Shown: in pieces, positions 35,901 to 43,077 of the stretch | Layout: the number at the start of each line of letters is the position of its first letter | Position numbering within the stretch: position 1 is the first letter of the stretch | Assembly: GCA_964600075.1 (NCBI GenBank) | Contig: CAZRIE010000022.1 | Coordinates: 1 to 46,031 of the forward strand | Origin: CAZRIE01 sp964600075 | GTDB lineage: Bacteria > Bacteroidota > Bacteroidia > Flavobacteriales > Flavobacteriaceae | Length of the DNA stretch: 46,031 nucleotides | Reading direction: 5' to 3' | Program-made: the position numbers and the translations under genes | Notes under the pieces: model-generated | What the model saw: the letters and a program-made list of their open reading frames with translations, nothing else | Database searches by the model: none | What the model was told of the DNA's origin: nothing

Positions 35901-37459
35901 GCGAACAATTGTTGGAAATAGTTATAAATTAATTGCGGCCTGTCGGAAAGTACTGCGATCGGCGTATCCGATCCCATAGAGCCGATAGGCTCTTTGGCGC
36001 TCTTGCTCATGGGAAGGATTATCGTATTGATATCTTCGAGAGTATAACCGAAGACCGATTTTCTCTTTTCCATAGTGGCTTCCCCTAAAAATAAGGGGCA
36101 ATCGTTATAGGGTATATCTTTTAGATGCACCAGATTGTCGTTCAGCCATTTCTTATAAGGGTGACGGTGCGCGATTTCCTCTTTAATTTCCTCGTCATTA
36201 ATAATGCGGCCTTCCTCCATGTTCACCAAGAACATTTTACCCGGCTCCAATCTGCCGTGGAATACAACATCTTCCGGTGCTATTTCCAACACACCCGTTT
36301 CCGATGACATGATTACATAATCGTTTTTGGTTACCGTATATCGGGAGGGCCTCAAGCCGTTACGATCCAATACTGCTCCGATATAATTACCATCGGTGAA
36401 CGGTATTGAAGCCGGTCCGTCCCAAGGTTCCATCATGCAAGAATGGTACTCGTAGAATGCTCTTTTTGCTTCCGACATATCAAGGTTTCTCTCCCAAGCC
36501 TCCGGCACCAATATCATCATAACTTCGGGAAGGGAACGCCCGGTCATTAAAAGAAGCTCTACGACCATATCCATTGTAGCAGAGTCTGATTTTCCAGGTA
36601 ATATTATAGGAAGGATATTTTTGATTTCATCGCCGAACCAATCACTTTTTAGCAATTCTTCTCTCGAACGCATTCGCGAAACGTTACCGCGTAGAGTGTT
36701 GATTTCACCGTTATGGCACATGTAGCGGAATGGTTGCGCCAGGTCCCAAGTAGGGAAGGTATTCGTAGAAAACCGCTGGTGAACCAACGACAACCGCGTC
36801 ACTACTCGAGGATCCATTAAGTCTTTATAATAAAGACTGATATCCTTCGGCATCAACAGCCCTTTAAAAATTATAATTTTAGTTGAAAGACTAGGTAGGT
36901 AAAAGAACTTGCTTTCTGAAAGCTTTGAATTGATTACCGCATGTTCGGTTACTTTTCTAGCAATGAACAGTTTCAAGTTGAAGTTGAAATAATCTTGTTG
37001 TTTGTTCTCTTTGGCTATAAAGATTTGTTTTACAAAAGGCTCTGTCTCCATGGCGATTCGACCGGGTATAGATCGGTTCACGGGTACGTCTCGCCAGCCT
37101 AAAAGTTGCAACCCTTGTTTTTTGATGTTCTCCTCAAAAGTTGAACTGCAAAAATTGCGTTGATTTTCTTTTTGGGGCAAGAATACATTACTTACGGCAT
37201 ACTCCCCAGGTTCTGGAAGCTCGAATTTACATACGGCCTTAAAGAAATCGTGTGGTATATCGATAAGTATCCCTGCTCCGTCTCCGGTTTTCCCATCCGC
37301 ACTAACAGCGCCCCGGTGCTCTAATTTATCTAATATCTCCAACGCCTTATGGATGATATCGTTCGATTTTTTTCCTTTAAGGCTACAAATAAATCCTGCG
37401 CCACAGTTATCATGTTCAAATTCGGGCAGGTATAATCCTTGCTTCTTCAACGTCCTCAT
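32948..37459 (-). CDS. gltB: Glutamate synthase large subunit
   Basis: 1503 residues, full length. The glutaminase nucleophile should be Cys19 in EHDNCGAGFI after removal of an 18-residue propeptide. Further landmarks are HRGAVSADGKTGDGAG, HQRFSTNTFPTWDLAQPFR, GGKSNSGEGGEDAERF of the FMN synthase domain, VKLVSEVGVGTVAAGV, the 3Fe-4S cysteines in CIMMRVCHLNTCPVG, and the C-terminal beta-helix GxxxG repeats (GLSGAKLVIK, GAGMSGGIAYI). Partner of GltD in ammonia assimilation. A well-formed promoter lies just upstream. Confidence 0.97.
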   Translation of the reverse strand: MRTLKKQGLYLPEFEHDNCGAGFICSLKGKKSNDIIHKALEILDKLEHRGAVSADGKTGDGAGILIDIPHDFFKAVCKFELPEPGEYAVSNVFLPQKENQRNFCSSTFEENIKKQGLQLLGWRDVPVNRSIPGRIAMETEPFVKQIFIAKENKQQDYFNFNLKLFIARKVTEHAVINSKLSESKFFYLPSLSTKIIIFKGLLMPKDISLYYKDLMDPRVVTRLSLVHQRFSTNTFPTWDLAQPFRYMCHNGEINTLRGNVSRMRSREELLKSDWFGDEIKNILPIILPGKSDSATMDMVVELLLMTGRSLPEVMMILVPEAWERNLDMSEAKRAFYEYHSCMMEPWDGPASIPFTDGNYIGAVLDRNGLRPSRYTVTKNDYVIMSSETGVLEIAPEDVVFHGRLEPGKMFLVNMEEGRIINDEEIKEEIAHRHPYKKWLNDNLVHLKDIPYNDCPLFLGEATMEKRKSVFGYTLEDINTIILPMSKSAKEPIGSMGSDTPIAVLSDRPQLIYNYFQQLFAQVTNPPLDGIREELITDISLTLGSDHNIFDFSELHCRKLKIQNPVISKEDLDKIKNYDVSPDYKVVSIPTLYEIQKGYNGLEDALESILNQASKAIDEDTNIIILSDRGVDKSQAPIPALLACSYVNAGLQQLGKRNKLSIIVESAEPREVHHFCLLFGFGASAINPYLVNEIIGEQIKEHDITEFTFDEAIKNYNKAIGKGILKVMNKIGISTLNSYRGSQLFECLGINSKVVEKYFPNTPTRIQGIGLYEIEKEIAKRHQNAFSKKEVAATLDLEIGGEYRWRRDGEKHMFNPLSIAKLQKAVRGNESDTYKEFADMVNKQSKNLLTIRGLFEFSNYDPIPLEEVEPWTEIVKRFKTGAMSYGSISKEAHENLAIAMNRIGGKSNSGEGGEDAERFYKNSTGDWRNSAIKQVASGRFGVTSDYLTNAQEIQIKMAQGAKPGEGGQLPGPKVNPAIAKTRNSTPYVGLISPPPHHDIYSIEDLSQLIYDLKSANRKARVNVKLVSEVGVGTVAAGVSKAKADVILISGFDGGTGASPLTSLKHAGLPWELGIAEAQQTLVMNDLRNRIVLECDGQLKTGRDVAVACLLGAEEFGFATAPLVASGCIMMRVCHLNTCPVGIATQNPELRKKFEGKPEHVVNYMYFVAQELREIMAQLGFKTVNEMVGQVQKLDRKKAVDHYKAAGIDLTPILYQVDVPVGTKFYNTQKQNHNIDKSIEFEIIEKANPSLFRKEKLTLDFPIKNTDRAVGAIISNEISKVYGAKGLPINTLKLNFTGSAGQSFGAFATRGLTMTVNGNTNDYLGKGLSGAKLVIKVPDASTIVPEDNVITGNVTLYGATAGRAYINGKAGERFCVRNSGAKAVVEGIGDHGCEYMTGGIAVILGEVGRNFGAGMSGGIAYIFDEKNTFRKKCNNEALNLLDVTEDNDIKQLKDLIESHYNSTLSPLAQRILEKWETCLPKFVKVLPEEYKQALLRMEREKLETI

Positions 37460-37476
37460 AAATTATGGTATTTCTT

Positions 37477-37505
37477 CAAAAATAGCACTATCGATAAATT
37501 ATCAA
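37477..37505 (-). promoter_or_regulatory. gltB promoter, flavobacterial type
   Basis: On the minus strand a -33 TTG (37503-37505) is followed after 18 bases by TATTTTTG (37484-37477), an exact TAnnTTTG match. The start codon is at 37459, giving a predicted leader of only about ten bases. The spacing equals that of the tRNA-Val promoter in this window. Confidence 0.75.
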
Positions 37506-37537
37506 TAACAATTTTTTATAAAATCAAATAAAAATTC

Positions 37538-37557
37538 AACGTTTGGAATTAAACGTT
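37538..37557. promoter_or_regulatory. AACGTTT palindrome upstream of gltB promoter
   Basis: AACGTTT (37538-37544) and AAACGTT (37551-37557) form a perfect inverted repeat with a six-base spacer. The centre is about 77 bases upstream of the predicted transcription start of gltB, a position typical of an activator site. The regulator is unknown. Confidence 0.45.
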
Positions 37558-37654
37558 AAAAAATACTCAAATACGGATTTTTGGTACGGTCATTTTATCA
37601 GAATGACAAATTTACCCTTTTTGATGCAGCTTTGAAAGCTTTTTAAGGGGTAGG

Positions 37655-37726
37655 GTAACAAAAATGGGGTCTTTTTCACAAACACCCCCTATATTTTTAC
37701 TATTACAACATTCCAATTTTTGTTAC
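37655..37726. repeat. Long inverted repeat, possible terminator or structured element
   Basis: GTAACAAAAAT (37655-37665) is the exact reverse complement of ATTTTTGTTAC (37716-37726). An inner pair, GGGGT (37666-37670) with ACCCC (37684-37688), can form at the same time. The whole could be a cruciform or a hairpin with a U-rich 3' arm acting in either direction. Confidence 0.5.
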
Positions 37727-37786
37727 TGCACCTTTACTCCCCTAAAACGTTGGGGTGCATTTAGCAACTGGAGGTTAGGATTGTGA

Positions 37787-38929
37787 TTAGTTTTTCAAAA
37801 TACTTCGTGAGATTACAATTTTCTGAATCTCTGAAGTACCCTCATAGATCTGTGTAATCTTGGCGTCGCGCATCAAGCGCTCTACATGGTAGTCTTTAAC
37901 GAAACCGTTGCCTCCATGAATCTGTACGGCTTCTACCGTGGTGTCCATGGCAACCTGCGAGGCATACAGTTTTGCCATAGCCCCAGAAAGGTCGTAGTTG
38001 AGTCCTTGATCTTTTTCCCAAGCCGCTTTATAAACCAGGTGACGTGCTGCCGCGATTTGGGTGTGCATATCGGCCAGTTTAAAGGCAATGGCCTGATGAT
38101 TTGCTATTTCAGTGCCGAACGATTTCCTTTCTTTTGAATATTTGAGTGCCATTTCATAGGCTCCTGATGCAATTCCAAGGGCTTGGGCCGCAATACCGAT
38201 ACGCCCGCCCGCTAAGGTTTTCATAGCGAATTTAAAACCAAAACCATCTTCACCGATACGATTTTCTTTAGGCACCTTTACATCATTAAAGTTCAAGGAA
38301 TGCGTATCGCTTCCTCGTATCCCTAATTTATTTTCTTTGGGGCCAATTTCAAAACCGGCCATTTCTTTTTCAACGATCAAGGCGTTGATGCCTTTATGAC
38401 CCTTTTCTCTGTCTGTTTGGGCAATGACGAGGTAAACTCCGGCAGTGCTGCCATTTGTAATCCAATTTTTTGTGCCGTTTAAAATATAATGGTCGCCGTT
38501 ATCAATTGCCGTGGTCTTCTGTGAAGTGGCATCGCTACCTGCCTCCGGTTCGGACAAACAGAAGGCGCCTATAATTTCGCCAGTTGTCAAACGCGAAAGG
38601 TAGTTGCGTTTTTGCGCTTCGCTGCCGAAAGTCTCTAGGCCCCAACAGACTAACGAATTGTTTACGGAAACCACTACGGAAGCCGAGGCATCTATTTTTG
38701 AAAGTTCTTCCATGGCGATGACGTAGGAAAGAGTGTCCATACCACTTCCATTATATTTGGGGTCTGTCATCATGCCCATAAAACCAAGCTCCCCCAGTTT
38801 TTTGATTTGCTCTCTTGGGAATTTTTGCGCATCATCTCTTTCAATGACTCCAGGCAACAATTCGTTTTGGGCGAAATCGCGTGCCGCTTGTTGTATCATC
38901 AGATGCTCTTCCGATAGTGAAAAATCCAT
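37787..38929 (-). CDS. Acyl-CoA dehydrogenase
   Basis: 380 residues, the standard length. FAD-dependent alpha,beta-dehydrogenation of acyl-CoA. The FAD/substrate loop CLSEPEAGSDATS, NGTKNWITNGS, LGIRGSDTHSLNFNDVKVP, the C-terminal EAVQIHGGNGFVKDYHVERL and the catalytic-base segment IYEGTSEIQ (Glu363) are all present. The sequence resembles short-chain or butyryl-CoA-type enzymes. Single gene with its own upstream -7 element, divergent from the glutamate dehydrogenase-like gene. The exact chain length or branched substrate is not predictable. Confidence 0.95.
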   Translation of the reverse strand: MDFSLSEEHLMIQQAARDFAQNELLPGVIERDDAQKFPREQIKKLGELGFMGMMTDPKYNGSGMDTLSYVIAMEELSKIDASASVVVSVNNSLVCWGLETFGSEAQKRNYLSRLTTGEIIGAFCLSEPEAGSDATSQKTTAIDNGDHYILNGTKNWITNGSTAGVYLVIAQTDREKGHKGINALIVEKEMAGFEIGPKENKLGIRGSDTHSLNFNDVKVPKENRIGEDGFGFKFAMKTLAGGRIGIAAQALGIASGAYEMALKYSKERKSFGTEIANHQAIAFKLADMHTQIAAARHLVYKAAWEKDQGLNYDLSGAMAKLYASQVAMDTTVEAVQIHGGNGFVKDYHVERLMRDAKITQIYEGTSEIQKIVISRSILKN

Positions 38930-38955
38930 ATCATTTTGAATTAGTGACTTGTTTA

Positions 38956-38963
38956 CAAATATA
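38956..38963 (-). promoter_or_regulatory. -7 element of acyl-CoA dehydrogenase
   Basis: TATATTTG on the minus strand is an exact TAnnTTTG match located 27 bases before the start codon at 38929. A clear -33 TTG is not seen. Confidence 0.5.
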
Positions 38964-39055
38964 GGGGGAATACTTTTGGAGCTTTCGATACGGATTTTGT
39001 CGCATTTTTCTTAGAACTGAATTGCTGAAAAACACGTATTCCAATTACAATTTTT

Positions 39056-39063
39056 TATATTTG
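39056..39063 (+). promoter_or_regulatory. -7 element of dehydrogenase-nhaD run
   Basis: TATATTTG is an exact match to the flavobacterial -7 box. Transcription would start near 39070, giving an untranslated leader of about 120 bases before the ATG at 39193. The -33 region is weak, which would suit an activated promoter. Confidence 0.55.
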
Positions 39064-39069
39064 TTAGGC

Positions 39070-39192
39070 TATACTATTTCAATTGATAAAAAATTAAAAT
39101 TATGAGACAGCACTAACCCCGCATGGGGACTTAAAGCAAAGTTTAGGTAGTGAAAATTTACTGAATAGTCACATAATTTTAAATCAATTTTA
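39070..39192 (+). ncRNA. Structured 5' leader with mini-ORF (candidate cis-regulator)
   Basis: Downstream of the predicted start there is a four-codon reading frame, ATG-AGA-CAG-CAC-TAA (39102-39116, Met-Arg-Gln-His). A CCCC-GCAT-GGGG hairpin (39117-39128) follows immediately after its stop. Next is ACTTAAA pairing with TTTAGGT (39129-39135 with 39142-39148, loop GCAAAG) and a looser GTGA/TCAC pair (39150-39153, 39169-39172). The series of adjacent stems in an otherwise AT-rich spacer suggests attenuation or a riboswitch-like element controlling the dehydrogenase gene. It matches no family that I can name. Confidence 0.4.
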
Positions 39193-40425
39193 ATGAAAGA
39201 ATTACTGAAAGCTTACGAGAATAAGCAGCCCGAAATCGTATTTAATTGGAAAGACCCTGAGACTGAAGCCGAAGGATGGACGGTTATCAACTCATTAAGA
39301 GGTGGAGCCGCTGGAGGCGGAACACGAATGCGCGAAGGTCTGGATATGAACGAGGTGCTCTCCCTTGCTAAAACGATGGAAGTAAAGTTTACCGTTTCTG
39401 GCCCACCCATCGGCGGCGCGAAATCCGGAATTAATTTCAACCCCCATGACCCAAGGAAAAAAGGAGTTTTAGAACGTTGGTACCATGCCGTTTCACCCCT
39501 GTTGAAGAGCTATTACGGCACGGGAGGCGATCTCAATGTTGACGAAATTCATGAGGTAATTCCTATTACCGAAGATGCAGGGGTATGGCATCCGCAAGAA
39601 GGTGTTTTTAACGGTCACTTTAGGCCAACGGAGGCAGATAAGATTAACCGTATCGGTCAATTGCGATTGGGCGTAATAAAAGCGATAGAGCATACCGAAT
39701 ATTCTCCAGATACGTCACGAAAATATACCATTGCTGATATGATTACAGGTTTTGGCGTCGCCGAAGCCGTTCGCCACTACTATGACATTTATGGGGGCAA
39801 CGTAATGGGCAAACGAGCTGTTATTCAGGGCTTTGGTAATGTCGGCGGTGCAGCGGCCTATTATCTTGCCCAAATGGGAGCAAAGATTGTTGGAATTTTA
39901 GACCGGGCAGGAGGCGTAATCAAGGAAGAGGGGTTCACTTTCGAGGAGATTAAGACCTTTTTCTTGAATAAAAAAGGAAACAATCTTATGGCCTCTGCCG
40001 ATGAAATGATACCTTTTAATGAAATCAATGAGCGCATCTGGAGCCTGCCCACGGAGATTTTTGCTCCCTGTGCGGCTTCTCGTTTGATTACCAAAGAGCA
40101 GATCGGTACTATGATCGACGCGGGGCTTGAAGTAGTCTCATGTGGTGCGAACGTACCCTTTGCGGACAAAGAAATCTTTTTTGGGCCTATTATGGAGTAC
40201 ACAGATGAAAAGGTAAGTTTGATTCCTGATTTCGTTTCTAACTGTGGAATGGCCCGTGTCTTTGCTTATTTTATGGAAAAAAGAGTCGGAATTGATGATG
40301 AATTAATATTTAATGATACTTCCGATACCATTAGAAAGGCAATTTTGAATATCTTTAAAAAAAATACATTAAAAAAGAATATAAGTAAAACAGGATTTGA
40401 AATCGCACTGAAACAATTAATTTAA
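39193..40425 (+). CDS. Glu/Leu/Phe/Val dehydrogenase
   Basis: 410-residue NAD(P)-dependent amino-acid dehydrogenase. The N-terminal dimerisation/substrate domain has RGGAAGGGTRM (36-46), PIGGAKSGINFNP (72-84) with catalytic-type Lys77, and GTGGDLNVDE (109-118) with Asp113. The Rossmann domain has GFGNVGGAAAYYLAQMGAK. It interconverts an L-amino acid and its 2-oxo acid with release or uptake of ammonia. Glutamate is the simplest guess given the neighbouring glutamate synthase, but branched-chain specificity cannot be excluded. It is preceded by a structured leader, and nhaD follows after 13 bases. Confidence 0.9.
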   Translation: MKELLKAYENKQPEIVFNWKDPETEAEGWTVINSLRGGAAGGGTRMREGLDMNEVLSLAKTMEVKFTVSGPPIGGAKSGINFNPHDPRKKGVLERWYHAVSPLLKSYYGTGGDLNVDEIHEVIPITEDAGVWHPQEGVFNGHFRPTEADKINRIGQLRLGVIKAIEHTEYSPDTSRKYTIADMITGFGVAEAVRHYYDIYGGNVMGKRAVIQGFGNVGGAAAYYLAQMGAKIVGILDRAGGVIKEEGFTFEEIKTFFLNKKGNNLMASADEMIPFNEINERIWSLPTEIFAPCAASRLITKEQIGTMIDAGLEVVSCGANVPFADKEIFFGPIMEYTDEKVSLIPDFVSNCGMARVFAYFMEKRVGIDDELIFNDTSDTIRKAILNIFKKNTLKKNISKTGFEIALKQLI

Positions 40426-40438
40426 ACCAACTAACCGC

Positions 40439-41833
40439 ATGGAGTCAGCAATTATACTCGTATTCGTACTGGGTTACCTAGCAATAACCCTAGAACATAA
40501 TTTAAAAATTGATAAATTAATACCGGCATTGGTCATGATGGCCATATGTTGGGCACTTATAGCATTAGGTATAGATGGTTTCACTACCTGGTTCGATTCT
40601 GGCGCACATGCATTGGTTGATAATTTTGCTGGTATGGTACACGAAGATAAACTCCATTTGATGGAGGAAACTTTGTTGCATCACCTTGGAAAAACAGCGG
40701 AGATTTTGGTGTTCCTTCTAGGAGCGATGACCATCGTTGAGATTATTGATTATTTCGATGGTTTTGCCACCATTAAGGGCTTTGTTAAGACAAAGAGCAA
40801 AAGCAAAATCCTATGGATTTTTTGTTTTCTGGCATTTATTCTTTCTGCCATAATTGACAACCTAACTGCGACCATCGTACTTATCTCCATTTTGCAGAAA
40901 ATCGTCAAAGAACGAGATGTTCGAATCTGGTATGCGGGTCTTATTATAATAGCTGCAAATGCCGGTGGAGCGTGGTCTCCTATTGGTGATGTTACCACTA
41001 CGATGTTATGGATTGGTAATAAGGTATCTACCATAAAACTGGTAAGTTACCTTTTGATTCCTTCTTTATTGTGTATGTTGGTTCCTGCCTTTGTTGCATC
41101 GTTTTTACCTGCGTTCAAAGGAAATCTTAACATTTCTGACGAAGAGGATAAGCCTGCAGGAGAGTTTAGCGCAAGAATGCTGTACTTGGGGTTAGGGGCT
41201 ATTGTCTTCGTTCCGATTTTCAAAACGGTTACCCACCTGCCTCCTTATGTAGGTATGATGCTTTCTTTAGGTGTTGTAGCGACCTTTGCAGAGATATACA
41301 GCAAGACTAAATTTAATATTACAAGCCTTGATGATGATGATGGCGAGCACATATCTGCACATCATAGTCCTGTTCATAGCTCATTATCTAAAATTGAGCT
41401 GCCTAGTATTCTTTTCTTCCTGGGAATTTTAATGGCAGTCGCTGCTTTGGAATCTTTAGGTCAGTTGTTCGGTTTTGCATCTTGGTTACAGGATGCTACT
41501 CCGATGTTGGGCAGCGAAATGGCAGGTACGCGCGTTTCCGATCTAGTGGTGCTTTTGTTGGGTGTTGGATCTGCTGTTATTGATAATGTTCCATTGGTCG
41601 CCGCAAGCTTAGGAATGTTCTCTGAAGGACTGGACGATCAACTTTGGCATTTCATAGCGTATTCTGCCGGAACAGGAGGAAGTATGTTGATTATTGGATC
41701 CGCCGCAGGTGTTGTTGCCATGGGGATGGAGAAGATTGATTTCTTCTGGTATTTAAAGAAAATTTCATGGCTGGCCTTTATCGGATTTTTAGCGGGATCG
41801 GTAGTCTTTATTTTATTGCGACAATTTGTATGA
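40439..41833 (+). CDS. nhaD: Na+/H+ antiporter NhaD type
   Basis: 464-residue polytopic inner-membrane protein with about 11-13 helices. The paired ion-transporter motifs SAIIDNLTATIVLISIL and SAVIDNVPLVAASLGMF (both with the conserved IDN core), NAGGAWSPIGDVTTTMLW and GGSMLIIGSAAGVVAMGM are diagnostic of NhaD. It exports Na+ in exchange for protons, which fits a marine host and would recharge the sodium gradient used by the SSS symporter. A His-rich loop (HISAHHSPVHSS) lies between helices. Confidence 0.93.
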   Translation: MESAIILVFVLGYLAITLEHNLKIDKLIPALVMMAICWALIALGIDGFTTWFDSGAHALVDNFAGMVHEDKLHLMEETLLHHLGKTAEILVFLLGAMTIVEIIDYFDGFATIKGFVKTKSKSKILWIFCFLAFILSAIIDNLTATIVLISILQKIVKERDVRIWYAGLIIIAANAGGAWSPIGDVTTTMLWIGNKVSTIKLVSYLLIPSLLCMLVPAFVASFLPAFKGNLNISDEEDKPAGEFSARMLYLGLGAIVFVPIFKTVTHLPPYVGMMLSLGVVATFAEIYSKTKFNITSLDDDDGEHISAHHSPVHSSLSKIELPSILFFLGILMAVAALESLGQLFGFASWLQDATPMLGSEMAGTRVSDLVVLLLGVGSAVIDNVPLVAASLGMFSEGLDDQLWHFIAYSAGTGGSMLIIGSAAGVVAMGMEKIDFFWYLKKISWLAFIGFLAGSVVFILLRQFV

Positions 41834-41894
41834 GACGTATACTATTATCGGCAAACTACCGTTATACAGGCAACTGTTAACCTCAAAAAATTCT

Positions 41895-42575
41895 ATGTTA
41901 TTATTCCAAGACCCTGCAGCTGCGGATGTTATGTCAGAAGAGAAGACCCTTTCCGTAATGGATTTGATTTTTAGCGGCGGTACCGGCAGTATACTTATTA
42001 TTTCGGTGCTTTTCATTATGCTGTTCGTTGCGCTGTATATCTATTTTGAGCGTATTTTTGCCATCAAGGCTGCTTCAAAGATTGACAGTAATTTCATGAA
42101 TCAAATTCGCGACCATGTGACTAACGGTAAGTTAGAGGCTGCCAAGTTGTTATGTGCACAGACCGATTCGCCTGTAGCACGATTGACGGAAAAAGGCGTT
42201 TCCCGTATTGGAAAACCACTTGATGATATCAATACGGCTATTGAAAATGCAGGAACTTTGGAGGTATATAAATTGGAAAAAAATGTGAGCGTCTTGGCAA
42301 CGGTTGCGGGTGCTGCACCTATGATAGGCTTCTTAGGAACCGTTATTGGGATGATTTTAGCTTTCCATGAAATGGCCACTAGTGGCGGGCAGGCTGAAAT
42401 GGGATCTTTGGCATCGGGTATTTACACAGCGATGACAACTACCGTGGCAGGTCTTATTGTTGGTATTATCGCTTATATCGGCTACAACCACTTGGTCAAC
42501 CGAACCGATAAGGTCGTGCATAAAATGGAGGCCAATGCGGTCGAGTTTCTCGATTTATTGAACGAACCTTTATAA
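41895..42575 (+). CDS. exbB: ExbB/TolQ/MotA-type proton channel
   Basis: 226 residues from the ATG at 41895; an upstream TTG (41826) keeps the frame open and overlaps nhaD but gives an unlikely N-terminus. Three membrane helices are visible: IISVLFIMLFVALYIYF (after a short periplasmic start), the VAGAAPMIGFLGTVIGMILAF helix and TAMTTTVAGLIVGIIAYIGY. The family's proton-path Thr residues fall in the last two. It forms the motor with the downstream ExbD and TonB-like proteins to energise outer-membrane transport. Confidence 0.9.
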   Translation: MLLFQDPAAADVMSEEKTLSVMDLIFSGGTGSILIISVLFIMLFVALYIYFERIFAIKAASKIDSNFMNQIRDHVTNGKLEAAKLLCAQTDSPVARLTEKGVSRIGKPLDDINTAIENAGTLEVYKLEKNVSVLATVAGAAPMIGFLGTVIGMILAFHEMATSGGQAEMGSLASGIYTAMTTTVAGLIVGIIAYIGYNHLVNRTDKVVHKMEANAVEFLDLLNEPL

Positions 42576-42585
42576 TTCGTGCTAT

Positions 42586-42972
42586 ATGAAGTTAAAGGGA
42601 AGAAATAAGGTAAGTCCTGATTTTAGCATGTCGTCAATGACGGATATCGTATTCCTGTTATTGATTTTCTTCATGCTTACGGCCAACTCGCCCAACGCTT
42701 TGGATCTATTGTTGCCAAAAGCAAAGGGTAAATCTACTAATACGCAGAATGTATCTGTGAGTATCGATAAGAACTTGCAGTATTTCGTAAACAACGAACG
42801 GATCAACGGAGATTATATAGAAATTGAACTAAGAAAAGCACTTAAAGGACAGGATAAACCCACAATTATTCTGAGGGCGGAAGAAAGCGTTGCCATCAAA
42901 GAGGCTGTCAATGTTATGGATATCGCCAATCGAAATAATTATAAGGTAATTCTGGCCGTGCGACCGAATTAA
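42586..42972 (+). CDS. exbD: ExbD/TolR biopolymer transport protein
   Basis: 128 residues, normal for ExbD. The single membrane helix starts at MTDIVFLLLIFFM with the proton-accepting Asp20, followed by a small periplasmic domain. Located ten bases after exbB and 104 bases before the TonB gene. Confidence 0.92.
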   Translation: MKLKGRNKVSPDFSMSSMTDIVFLLLIFFMLTANSPNALDLLLPKAKGKSTNTQNVSVSIDKNLQYFVNNERINGDYIEIELRKALKGQDKPTIILRAEESVAIKEAVNVMDIANRNNYKVILAVRPN

Positions 42973-43077
42973 TGCCATTTCAGCATTAAAATAGCGCATA
43001 TTTTTTTTCTATGTCTTATCTGTGCAAAGAAATCAATCAAATTGGTAATCCGAGATTTTAAAACTGAATTGGCATTA
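42970..43077 (+). promoter_or_regulatory. Inverted repeat bracketing the exbD-tonB spacer
   Basis: TAATGCCA (42970-42977) is the reverse complement of TGGCATTA (43070-43077), whose last base is the A of the tonB ATG. A local AATGC/GCATT hairpin (42971-42975 with 42983-42987) competes for the same 5' arm. The long-range pairing would partly cover the tonB start codon in an exbD-tonB transcript. Confidence 0.3.

Larger units (their letters stand above)
37460..37786. other. Regulatory spacer between gltB and acyl-CoA dehydrogenase
   Basis: 327 non-coding bases holding, from left to right, the gltB promoter, an AACGTTT palindrome, a 72-base inverted-repeat element (37655-37726) and a short C4/G4 hairpin (37739-37755) that lies just past the acyl-CoA dehydrogenase stop and may help end its transcript. 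No coding sequence is apparent. Confidence 0.7.

Noticed and set aside
39102..39116. MRQH mini-ORF as a protein gene
   Set aside because: Four codons cannot be a functional protein; kept only as part of the leader element.
41826..41894. TTG-initiated extension of the ExbB-like gene overlapping nhaD
   Set aside because: Gives an atypical N-terminus; the ATG at 41895 starts just before the first membrane helix, as in the family.
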